Source: Vampirovibrio chlorellavorus
Lineage (GTDB): Bacteria; Cyanobacteriota; Vampirovibrionia; Vampirovibrionales; Vampirovibrionaceae
NCBI GenBank assembly: GCA_903866275.1
Contig: CAIPMU010000020.1
Location: 62,001 to 126,000 of the forward strand
Length of the DNA: 64,000 nt
Direction of reading: 5' to 3'
The position numbers and the translations under genes are program-made. Numbering within the stretch: position 1 is the first letter of the stretch; each line of letters opens with the position of its first letter. Under the pieces are notes generated by a model that had not been told where the DNA came from, searched no databases, and worked only from the letters and a program-made list of their open reading frames with translations. This document shows positions 41,058 to 49,709 of the stretch, piece after piece.

Positions 41058-41966
41058 ATGAAACAATCGATTGGCTTTGTCGGTGTGGGACGCATGGGTG
41101 CCAATATGGCCCGTCGCTTGCAGGAGTGTGGTTATCCGATTGCTGCGATATATGATGTGCAAGCTGCGGTTGCCATTTCATTGGCTGAGGAATTGCAGAG
41201 TCTGGCCACCCAGTCGCTGGCGGAACTGACGCGTCTTTCGGATGTGATTTTTACGGTTGTTTCCGATGATGCCGCCATGCGGGATATTTATCAACGCCCG
41301 AATGATAATTTGTTGCATGGGGCAGCCGGTAAATTATTCATCAATTGCGCGACAATTTCACCGGATGTGCATGTCGCGCTTCAGGCAGCCGCAAAGCAGG
41401 CGGGCGCTGACATGCTGGAGGTTCCGATGGCCTCTAGTATTCCCCAGGCCAGACAGGGCACTTTGTTTTTGATGATTGCCGGGGAGCCGACGGTTTATGA
41501 GCAGGTGCAGCCGTTGTTAAATGCGCTGGCCGCTAAAACGGTTTATACGGGTAAACCGGGTTCAGCGGCTCAGTTAAAGGCGTTGGTAAACATGGTGATG
41601 AACATTAATACCGCCGCTCTGGCTGAAGGCTTGGGATTGGCTGATGCCCTGGGTCTGGATTTAAATCTGGTGCGCGACGTATTCGCGCAAACCGGAGCCA
41701 ATTCACGGGTGCTGGAAACTGATGCGGAAGACATGCAAAACCGGGATCACGATACCTATTTTTCTGTAGATCACGCGGCCAAGGATACCGGGATTGCGTT
41801 GGCGCTGGGTCAAGCTCAAGGGCTTCCGATGGTATTAACGCAGGCCACCCAGTCCCAGTTTGAAGCTCTGCGGCAACAGGGTTTGGGACACCTCGACAAG
41901 TCTGGTGTTTCGGAGCTAACCTTCAAGCATCGCATTCAGAATCATGCTGCGGTTTTAGCGCATTAA
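41058..41966 (+). CDS. NAD(P)-dependent 3-hydroxyisobutyrate dehydrogenase-like oxidoreductase
   Basis: IGFVGVGRMGANMARRL; DMLEVPMASSIPQARQGTLFLMIAGE; LKALVNMVMNINTAALAEGL. Confidence 0.92.
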   Translation: MKQSIGFVGVGRMGANMARRLQECGYPIAAIYDVQAAVAISLAEELQSLATQSLAELTRLSDVIFTVVSDDAAMRDIYQRPNDNLLHGAAGKLFINCATISPDVHVALQAAAKQAGADMLEVPMASSIPQARQGTLFLMIAGEPTVYEQVQPLLNALAAKTVYTGKPGSAAQLKALVNMVMNINTAALAEGLGLADALGLDLNLVRDVFAQTGANSRVLETDAEDMQNRDHDTYFSVDHAAKDTGIALALGQAQGLPMVLTQATQSQFEALRQQGLGHLDKSGVSELTFKHRIQNHAAVLAH

Positions 41967-42087
41967 TACGTTGCAGCACTGGTGCTTGAATGGTTTTTGC
42001 GATTGAATCCATTTCAATGGAATCAATTTCGACTCGTAATTATCACACTGAGCAATATCACGCGTTTTTTTTTTGTGGCTGATCAAT

Positions 42088-42117
42088 TTCAGGCTTTGTA
42101 AATTCAGGCTTTGTAAA
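42088..42117. repeat. 15-bp unit tandemly duplicated (ttcaggctttgtaaa x2) at the 3' end of the DUF429 gene
   Basis: Direct reading; on minus both copies read TTTACAAAGCCTGAA and each carries an in-frame-like AAA GCC TGA. Confidence 0.95.
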
Positions 42118-42946
42118 ATGGGTGAATAATCCAGCCCTCTCTGGCTATTTGTGTCTGGGGGATGCCGTAATGGTGGTCTTTCTGTGTGTAGGCCCACGCC
42201 GCCTGAATGGCGCATAGCACCGCATCCAGGCTGTCGCCGGTAGGATCCTGAGTCAGCACGTCGCGGAGGGCCTCCAGATTCACGGTAAACCCCAGGGCTG
42301 CTTTTAAATGTTGCTTGGCCAGACTCTGTACAATGTGTTCCCTGACCAGCTGATGGGCTACACTTTGCTTGCTTTTCGTATCGCTTTTATAACTGAGTTT
42401 TCCCGTGTACTGAATGGCTGCCAGTGCTTCTTTGGCCAGCAGTGCGGGATAGCCTTCCACTGCAATCCGATTCGATTGCGCAGCCTGAAAGGGTAGCACG
42501 CTGACCCCGGCGTTCAGTAAACGATACGCGCCCTGATAAAACATGCGTCCCACGGGCGTGTAGTCAATCATCATCGGGCTGCAGGATTTTACAATTTTAT
42601 CGGTTGCCCTGAAATGATATTTTTGCCCCTTGGGTTGCCGGTTTCGATATTCTTGAATCCGCTGTAAAAAGCGCTCGGATGCTTCCTTGCAAAGAATGGG
42701 CACGTAGTTGGCCCACGCAAGCGGTAGGTTGGTATCGTATAAATATTTTTCAGGCAAGGAAAATGGAAAGTCCAGCGCCATCACCCACGGGCCGGGCTGA
42801 GCTAAAGTGGCTTCAAATGCCTCAAAATGGGGCAGGGTATTCAGGCTCTGCAAGTGGAGATGTTGCTCTTCGAAGAAGCCCTCGGCCAGTGTCAGGGGCT
42901 TTTTGCGGCTGGGCGCACTGGTGAAATCGATGCCAAAAATGTTCAT
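42104..42946 (-). CDS. DUF429-domain protein (RNase-H-like fold predicted)
   Basis: MNIFGIDFTSAPSRKKPLTLAEG..., GPWVMALDFPFSLP, IAVEGYPALLAKE, TGDSLDAVLCAIQAAWA. Confidence 0.75.
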   Translation of the reverse strand: MNIFGIDFTSAPSRKKPLTLAEGFFEEQHLHLQSLNTLPHFEAFEATLAQPGPWVMALDFPFSLPEKYLYDTNLPLAWANYVPILCKEASERFLQRIQEYRNRQPKGQKYHFRATDKIVKSCSPMMIDYTPVGRMFYQGAYRLLNAGVSVLPFQAAQSNRIAVEGYPALLAKEALAAIQYTGKLSYKSDTKSKQSVAHQLVREHIVQSLAKQHLKAALGFTVNLEALRDVLTQDPTGDSLDAVLCAIQAAWAYTQKDHHYGIPQTQIAREGWIIHPFYKA

Positions 42947-43052
42947 GCGGAAATCTTTATTTGGGGAACACGGCCCTCATGGTATCTTTTTTCGCACGCT
43001 CAAGCAAGCAATTTGGTTGCACCTGAAGCGACTTTTATTCTATTCGCTGCTT

Positions 43053-45644
43053 TTAGAATTTACCTTCCCGGATAGCATCGGAAATATACTCGTTTTTGAG
43101 CGCCCAATCCATTAGTCGGGGGAGTGTTTCGGTGGGGTAGCCCGAGTCATTGAGCTGATTCAGCGCTTCTTCAAACCGCCCGGTCGTCGTGTGGGCCATC
43201 GTATATGGTTGGGACTTTGGCGCGCGCTGTAAGTTTTTTAAGTGTTCCCGAAATTCAGTGAGTATTTTTTGATGCGTTAATTCATCCGCTTTTTTGAGCT
43301 GTTCTAACTCCGTATTATATAGGTTTTGAATATTCTCGGAAGGGGATTGTTCCTGATCCCAGTCAATGGATCGCGCCGAGAATAAGGCCCTATAAGTGGT
43401 TTGCTCGGCTTGGCTCATTTTTTTATCGCCATTTATCGCTGTTTCAAAGGTTTCCAGTAAATCTGGTCGAGGGGCCGGGTCACCATCAATCCGATAGGGT
43501 TCAGTAACCATGCGGCCGTTCCGCAACGCCTCAACATGTTCGGCATATTGCTGAATGCGATTCACATACGCCGCCGGTTCCTGATAGACGCCCAGTGCGG
43601 TTCTGAGTTGGCGCATCCAGAGCGCTCGCGTGTGATCTTCCACCTCGCGCAGCAAGGCTTTTCCTGAGGGGAATTGCATCGTCCGCCCTTTGTTTTTCAG
43701 AATTTCAGCACGTTTTTGTTCATATTGCGGTTTGGTTTGAATAAATCGGGCGATGCACTCAAAACTGTCCAGAAAACTGATGGGGGCCTCGCCTGTCTTT
43801 GTGGTGAGTTGTTTGAGCAGGTTGGCAGCCGCACGGTTTGATAGTCCAACACCGCCCTCATAGAGGCTGAATTCGGTTTCTCCCAGTGAGTGGTTATGCT
43901 CTTGCGCGATGTTGTTCAGGTGTTTATCCAGCGCTTCAAATTCAGCGCTGCTCAGATTATCTGCTTTTTCTCCCTGATAAAGCAGCGCTTTGCCCAACGG
44001 GGTTAATTTGGCGATGCCTGAAGCAAACGCCTTATTGCTGGTTGAAATGTCTTGATACGTTTTGTTTGTTTTATCGCTGGGAAAAAGACGGGTGAGGGTG
44101 ACCCATTGGGCAAAAGCATCGAGAGTTTGCGGTGTGATGCGTTTGCCTTGTGCCGTGGCCCGTTGAATAATGGGGGCTAAAATTTGCGCCTCAATGCCGT
44201 ACCGTCGTTCAAAGGGGACAGGCACAAACAGCATGCGTTGCTCCAGCGCTTCAAAGTCTCCCTCGGCTCGCTTTTTCTCTAGAATTTCGGGGTTGACCGA
44301 TAGCATGGGGATAAAATCGAGGAGCTCCTTGCTGATGGCAGGGCCGCCATTTACCTCCTGGAGAATGACTTCGTTGGTTTCCAGGGGCATGAGCAAATGG
44401 TCGTATGTGCGCCCGTCCCGCCCGTAATCATCCAGGTAAAATATCCCGCGATGGGCCCGAGGCATTAAGCCTTCTATTGTTCGTTGCGGCATGGACCGCA
44501 AGCGTTCCGGCGCATTGCCCAAGGCGCTTTTGCCGGGGACTTCGCGCAACAGGGCATCCGGATTTTTGCTCGCGGGCACTTCGACCAAGCCCCGAAAATC
44601 CTGAGCCGACAGCGTCCATCGCTCTACCTGAATGTGTTCCAGTGCTTTCTGAAAGCGTTGCGGATGCTCGCTATAAAATTGCTGCAGCTGGTTGAGTATA
44701 TTCTGGGAATGACTGTCCAAATTGGATTTCAGGTAGTAGTCTATGTTGAAATCCTTGGGGATTTTGCCTTCCGATTTTAAAGTATTCAAGAAGGCAATGC
44801 GTTGTTGGGGCGCAAGTAGAAAGAGTGGATTCAGATGCAGGTTGGCCATTAATTGTGCCGCGATTTTATCCGCATCCAGCAGACGATTTTTTTCATTGAC
44901 CGACTCGCGCCACCGATTGGCTTCATCCTCTGGCTGGGCCTGGATGGTTTTGCCGTCGGGAAACACAAACGAATAGGTCCATAGGGCGCCTTCCTCCTGC
45001 CGGGAGAAATGCTCTAGTCCCGCCATCAGTGTTTTGGGAATGATACTTTTACCACTGCCGTGCGGCCCAAACAATACAATGCCGCGATCCACATTGGGCT
45101 GTTGTTTAAAGGTGCGTATAATATCCCACACCCGTTTCACCGTGGGCTCTTGACCGTATAGGCGAACGGGCTGACTCAGGTGCTTGCTCCAGGGTGCGCT
45201 CATCATTTTAAATTGCGGCTGTGTTTCGCCATACACCCGGATCTTTTCCGGGCCATTCGGGCCGTCATAATGCTGAAAGGCATCCAGCACATAAGCGCTC
45301 GTGGTGGGCAGATAGCGCTGTGGTTCCAGGCTTGCTTTGATTAAAAAATCACGCAGGCTCATGCGCTCTAATTGGGATTGTTGATCACACTGGTTCAGCA
45401 GGGCATCCACTGTTTGGGTTGCCTTGCGTTGTTCTGCGGTTTGCTCGGATGATGAGTTCGCAGTTTTTTTTGACAGTGTCACGGTGTCGTGTACAGTGCC
45501 TCTGAACAATGGTGCACTTGTTGGGAAAGGCTTAGCAAATTCTAATGAGGGTTTCTGTGCTTGTGTCGGTTGGCTGCTATCCTGACGGAGCAGGTTAGGG
45601 GCAGTTCTGATTGGATTGCCTTGAGGTTGAAAAATTACCATCAT
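43053..45644 (-). CDS. PrkA-like AAA/serine protein kinase (paralog 2)
   Basis: 863 aa; VKRVWDIIRTFKQQPNVDRGIVLFGPHGSGKSIIPKTLMAGLEHFSRQEEGALWTYSFVFP, RAHRGIFYLDDYGRDGRTYDHLLMPLE; S/T/P-rich N-terminal extension. Confidence 0.8.
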   Translation of the reverse strand: MMVIFQPQGNPIRTAPNLLRQDSSQPTQAQKPSLEFAKPFPTSAPLFRGTVHDTVTLSKKTANSSSEQTAEQRKATQTVDALLNQCDQQSQLERMSLRDFLIKASLEPQRYLPTTSAYVLDAFQHYDGPNGPEKIRVYGETQPQFKMMSAPWSKHLSQPVRLYGQEPTVKRVWDIIRTFKQQPNVDRGIVLFGPHGSGKSIIPKTLMAGLEHFSRQEEGALWTYSFVFPDGKTIQAQPEDEANRWRESVNEKNRLLDADKIAAQLMANLHLNPLFLLAPQQRIAFLNTLKSEGKIPKDFNIDYYLKSNLDSHSQNILNQLQQFYSEHPQRFQKALEHIQVERWTLSAQDFRGLVEVPASKNPDALLREVPGKSALGNAPERLRSMPQRTIEGLMPRAHRGIFYLDDYGRDGRTYDHLLMPLETNEVILQEVNGGPAISKELLDFIPMLSVNPEILEKKRAEGDFEALEQRMLFVPVPFERRYGIEAQILAPIIQRATAQGKRITPQTLDAFAQWVTLTRLFPSDKTNKTYQDISTSNKAFASGIAKLTPLGKALLYQGEKADNLSSAEFEALDKHLNNIAQEHNHSLGETEFSLYEGGVGLSNRAAANLLKQLTTKTGEAPISFLDSFECIARFIQTKPQYEQKRAEILKNKGRTMQFPSGKALLREVEDHTRALWMRQLRTALGVYQEPAAYVNRIQQYAEHVEALRNGRMVTEPYRIDGDPAPRPDLLETFETAINGDKKMSQAEQTTYRALFSARSIDWDQEQSPSENIQNLYNTELEQLKKADELTHQKILTEFREHLKNLQRAPKSQPYTMAHTTTGRFEEALNQLNDSGYPTETLPRLMDWALKNEYISDAIREGKF

Positions 45645-47665
45645 TTTTTGGCTCCGCTGGGTGTTTCAGCCAGTAATTTTTGAATGGATTTTTGATACTC
45701 ATTAATTTCGGGGCAGTGCAAAATGGATGTTCTGACATTATTGCGTTTGGCTAATTTGTGCTTCACGGCGTTATAGAAATTCCCTTTCGAAAGCCCATCT
45801 GCTTGTGAGGTGCTGCCTTCAGTGTAGGGTGCTAAATGGGTGTAGCCGATCATGTTGACTCCCTGATCCAGTAATTCCTGCATAAGCTGGATGCTTTTGT
45901 CGTTATCTTCGCTAATATTGTCACCATCACCCTGATAAAAAATGTAGACGTTCCAGTCCTTCAGCGGAAAATCTTTTTGAATCATGGTTTTGGCCAACTC
46001 AAATCCCGAGGAAATGCGAGTTCCTCCTGATTGCCCGGTGGTGTAAAATTCTTCTTCGCTGGCTTCTTGGGCACCATCGGTATGCACGATAAAGCGGCGG
46101 GCTACGCCTTGTCCAAAGTGCTTTTTGTCATCGTATTTTTCATGCGCCAAATTGGCCGCAACCAGTCCATATTGATGCATGAGATGCGTATCCAGAAAGT
46201 AATTCTGCACGCGGGCCATTTCTTTCATGTCGTTACTCACCGAGCCGGACACATCCATGATGTAAATCAGCGCTGTTTTTGCCACGGGTCGCGATTCTTC
46301 CCGTGATGCAATGCGTACATTATCTTTTCGGTGCACCTGAATGTGACGAGGACTGAAACTGTCCCTCACTTCCCGCACATCAATTTTGAGCATCCCGGAA
46401 TCCAGCCGTTGGGGTGGAATAATGGCTTTGGAGCTGGCAAACCCCATGGCCTGATAGCTTTGATCCAGCCGGTTCAGAATCTGGATTAAATCGTCGTAAG
46501 TCAGTGGCTTTCCTTGAAACGCACTGACCACCTTTTGCAATGTTTGCTTGCCGACCAGCGTGTTGCCCGTAATGCTGATTTGATGATTTTCTATCGGCTC
46601 AGAGCCTGGATGCATGCCGTTTTGAATGCGCTCCGTCATTGACAGTGGCTTAGCATGCCAGGCAATGGCGTATGAACGCTGAATTGCATTTTTTAGCGTG
46701 GCGTGGCGTTCAATGAGATTGGGCGGAGTGATGGTGGTCTGATCCCAGATTTCACGGGTTTCTTTCATTTTGCCTTTACCCCGTGGTTCGATAAAGGGCA
46801 GGCCCCATTGGCTTTGCAGTAGTTTGGCCACTTGAGAACGGGGCATGGGCGGCGACCAGAGTTCTTTGGGGTAATCCCCTTCACCCTCTCCCTGGCCGCT
46901 GCCGGGGCCTTTTTGATCGCCCGGCTTTTTGCTAATAATATCGCCCTGTTTTTTCCCGGGCTGAGAACTGATGCCGGGTTGCGGTTTGGCCGCGCCATTG
47001 TCTCCCTGCTTCCCTTTTTTACTCTGCTGGGAGCCATTTTGTCCCCACCAGATTTTGGGGCGTTTAATGGTTGGCGAGGGGAAACTGACCTGCCCTTTGG
47101 GGCCGATTTTCACCTGACGTTTGGAAATTTTATCCAGCAAATCCTTGGGGGTGTTTTTGCCGTCCACAATATCCCAGAACCGTTTGGAATCGGGATGATC
47201 CGAGCCCACAGTATCGCGATCCAGCAAGGCCCAGGGTGCTGAGGGTTTCCCCGGAAAGGGGCAGGGGTGTAATTCTTGTGCTTTACCATTTGCATCAATT
47301 TCGGCAGCCGGTAGGGTGCGCCGCAATTTTTCTCGCAAATAAATCAATTCGGCCACAGGGATACCCTGAACGTCAGTTTGCGTTGGCGACGCATCCGTAA
47401 GCCAGTCCTCGATCACTTGCAGCCAGGGCGATTTTTTCGCCTTTGGAGAGACTTCGGAAGTCTCGGAGATGGAAGCCGATGTGCCGGATGGTTTTACTGC
47501 TCGTGTGGGTTCAAAGTGATCGCGATTTTCTGCTTCGCTGGATGATGTCTTGGGGCCTTCGGGATTGTGGTTTTCCATGCCAAAGTGCACGCTTGGGGGC
47601 GTGGGTAAAACGCGATAACTGGTGGTGTTGGATAGGCGCATCGGGCTTTCTCTTTGCTCGCTCAT
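45641..47665 (-). CDS. yeaH: YeaH/YhbH family (DUF444) von Willebrand A-like protein
   Basis: TALIYIMDVSGSVSNDMKEMARVQNYFLDTHLMHQYG (MIDAS DxSxS), GGTRISSGFELAKTMI, YIFYQGDGDNISEDND. Confidence 0.9.
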   Translation of the reverse strand: MSEQRESPMRLSNTTSYRVLPTPPSVHFGMENHNPEGPKTSSSEAENRDHFEPTRAVKPSGTSASISETSEVSPKAKKSPWLQVIEDWLTDASPTQTDVQGIPVAELIYLREKLRRTLPAAEIDANGKAQELHPCPFPGKPSAPWALLDRDTVGSDHPDSKRFWDIVDGKNTPKDLLDKISKRQVKIGPKGQVSFPSPTIKRPKIWWGQNGSQQSKKGKQGDNGAAKPQPGISSQPGKKQGDIISKKPGDQKGPGSGQGEGEGDYPKELWSPPMPRSQVAKLLQSQWGLPFIEPRGKGKMKETREIWDQTTITPPNLIERHATLKNAIQRSYAIAWHAKPLSMTERIQNGMHPGSEPIENHQISITGNTLVGKQTLQKVVSAFQGKPLTYDDLIQILNRLDQSYQAMGFASSKAIIPPQRLDSGMLKIDVREVRDSFSPRHIQVHRKDNVRIASREESRPVAKTALIYIMDVSGSVSNDMKEMARVQNYFLDTHLMHQYGLVAANLAHEKYDDKKHFGQGVARRFIVHTDGAQEASEEEFYTTGQSGGTRISSGFELAKTMIQKDFPLKDWNVYIFYQGDGDNISEDNDKSIQLMQELLDQGVNMIGYTHLAPYTEGSTSQADGLSKGNFYNAVKHKLAKRNNVRTSILHCPEINEYQKSIQKLLAETPSGAKK

Positions 47666-47685
47666 TGTGCGGTTAAAAAAGTGGC

Positions 47686-49698
47686 TTAGAAGTATTTTTT
47701 GGTAATTTCTTTTTCAATCTTTCCATCGGGCTTCAGTAGAAAAATTTCCAGTTGCCCGTGCTGATAGGACAGCCTGACGGGGCGGCGCTCGTGAATTCCC
47801 TTGGTTTTTTCATCCGTCCGGCTTCCCCAGTAAACGCTGTGCTCTTTGGGTTTGGTCTCTCCGACTTCGGCCTCGAAGGTGGTATCCAGATGGACGGGCT
47901 TACCCCAAAACTGACTTATATTGGCCAGTGTCTCTCGGGTGTCCTCCAGATCCAAATCCTGTATGGGGTTGTCGTGTTTCATCAATAACTCTCCCTTGCC
48001 GTTGTGATTGGCATCTACCACGCTGATGGAAGGAAAAATATTTTCATACTGCTGCAGAATCATGGCTTTGACCTGATTGAAGCTATCCGATTCGACGTAC
48101 TTGACCTTCACTTCATGCATGGCGTTGCGATCCCATTCCTCGCGCTCTTGCGTGACGACCATGCCCAGTTGTTCGGCCACTTCCGGGGTGAAATACTGGC
48201 GAATAAAATCGACATCATTTAAGTATTTTCGAACGTCCTGTACCTTTTTTAGCGCCGCTTCCTCGTTGAATTTTTGAGGATCCATCCGGTGATTCCAGTC
48301 CTCCTGCCGAATGGCTCGGTTGGGTTGAAAGGTGGTATCAAAGTCATTGAGGCCATATCCGGCATGCTCATAGATATTTTTAAAAATGGCATAACCCAGC
48401 TGGTACGGATTAATCCCTTCTTGTGGTGGCGATTCAACGCCCGCCATCATATGCGCGATATCCGCAGTTTCCGATTCATCGATCAGGCTTGGGGAATCGC
48501 TCATGAGTTTGTGATGCCAAAATGTAGCCCAGCCTTCATTCATCAGCTTGGTACGTACTTGAGGTACAAAATAATAGGACTCTTCCCGCAGATTGGTGAG
48601 CATATCTTTTTGCCACGGTTTGAGTCCTTGTCCCTGGGTGAGCAACACCCCCAGCACATCCCGGGTGGGATGGGGTACGGGTTTTTCCTGCTGGGCATCA
48701 GCCTCTTGTTGTGTTTTATCCTGATAGTTTTTCCAGTCTGAGTGGCTGTATAGAAAATCTTGCATCCAGGGGGCTGCACCCAAGAAATCTGCCTTGAATC
48801 CCGTGATGGTCTGTTCTAGCCGGGTTTGGAGGGGCTCATGTTTTTGCAAGGCATCAAGGGATGGCGGTTTGAGTGCGCTCAGATCCACCAGCCATTCCAG
48901 CGAGTTAAACTGGTTGAGGAATTTTTCCACCGGATGCACTCCGTCCACGCTGTGCCGGGTGAGCCAGGGATCGGTGTAATACCGCTCAATTTTGGCTTTA
49001 TTATCGGCCATCACGCGCACCATGTTGCGGTTGGTTTCTGAGAACATCAGATTGTTCTTGAAAAAATCGGTGTGCCCCAACACATGCGCCATCACTACTT
49101 TTTGTGCGTAGACGGGATTGCGATCATACAGAAACGCATAGGATGGATTGGTGTTAATCACCATCTCATAGAGCCGTCCCAGTCCGAAGCGTTGCCGCTG
49201 GTACTGCTCGTTAAAATCCTGCCCCCACGACCAATGCCTAAACCGCGTCGGAAAGCCACTGCGGGCGGCCGCTTCCATCAGATCAATCTGGCTGGCCATT
49301 TGGAATAAGGTATCCATGGGTTGCAACCACCCCTGCGGAAAACCGGGCCGCGGGCGGGTGGCTTCGTGCCATATTTTTTTGCGCCAGACATCCAATTGAT
49401 TGTAGTAGGGGCTGTCGGTGGGATGATTGCCCAGTTGAATGTCTGCATTGTCAAAGGGGTATGAGCCCAGTCCACCCGAAAATTTCAACCTCGGTTTTAT
49501 GACTGATTTTGGGGTGATTGACGTTTTGTGGACTGTGGCAAATGTATCAACTGCCTGCGTGAGCGCACTGCGCGGGGTGCTTCGAATGGGTAACGCATTG
49601 CTCGTGATTTTGCCCGGATTGGATGCGGGCGTTTTCAAGCTGGCGCTGCTTTGTTGGCGCAGTTGAAAGGTTTCGGGGGAAGCAGCGGAAAATAGCAT
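47686..49698 (-). CDS. spoVR: SpoVR family protein
   Basis: FPTRFRHWSWGQDFNEQYQRQRFGLGRLYEMVINTNPSYAFLYDRNPVYAQKVVMAHVLGHTDFFKNN. Confidence 0.95.
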   Translation of the reverse strand: MLFSAASPETFQLRQQSSASLKTPASNPGKITSNALPIRSTPRSALTQAVDTFATVHKTSITPKSVIKPRLKFSGGLGSYPFDNADIQLGNHPTDSPYYNQLDVWRKKIWHEATRPRPGFPQGWLQPMDTLFQMASQIDLMEAAARSGFPTRFRHWSWGQDFNEQYQRQRFGLGRLYEMVINTNPSYAFLYDRNPVYAQKVVMAHVLGHTDFFKNNLMFSETNRNMVRVMADNKAKIERYYTDPWLTRHSVDGVHPVEKFLNQFNSLEWLVDLSALKPPSLDALQKHEPLQTRLEQTITGFKADFLGAAPWMQDFLYSHSDWKNYQDKTQQEADAQQEKPVPHPTRDVLGVLLTQGQGLKPWQKDMLTNLREESYYFVPQVRTKLMNEGWATFWHHKLMSDSPSLIDESETADIAHMMAGVESPPQEGINPYQLGYAIFKNIYEHAGYGLNDFDTTFQPNRAIRQEDWNHRMDPQKFNEEAALKKVQDVRKYLNDVDFIRQYFTPEVAEQLGMVVTQEREEWDRNAMHEVKVKYVESDSFNQVKAMILQQYENIFPSISVVDANHNGKGELLMKHDNPIQDLDLEDTRETLANISQFWGKPVHLDTTFEAEVGETKPKEHSVYWGSRTDEKTKGIHERRPVRLSYQHGQLEIFLLKPDGKIEKEITKKYF

Positions 49699-49709
49699 GT
49701 TACCCCCTC

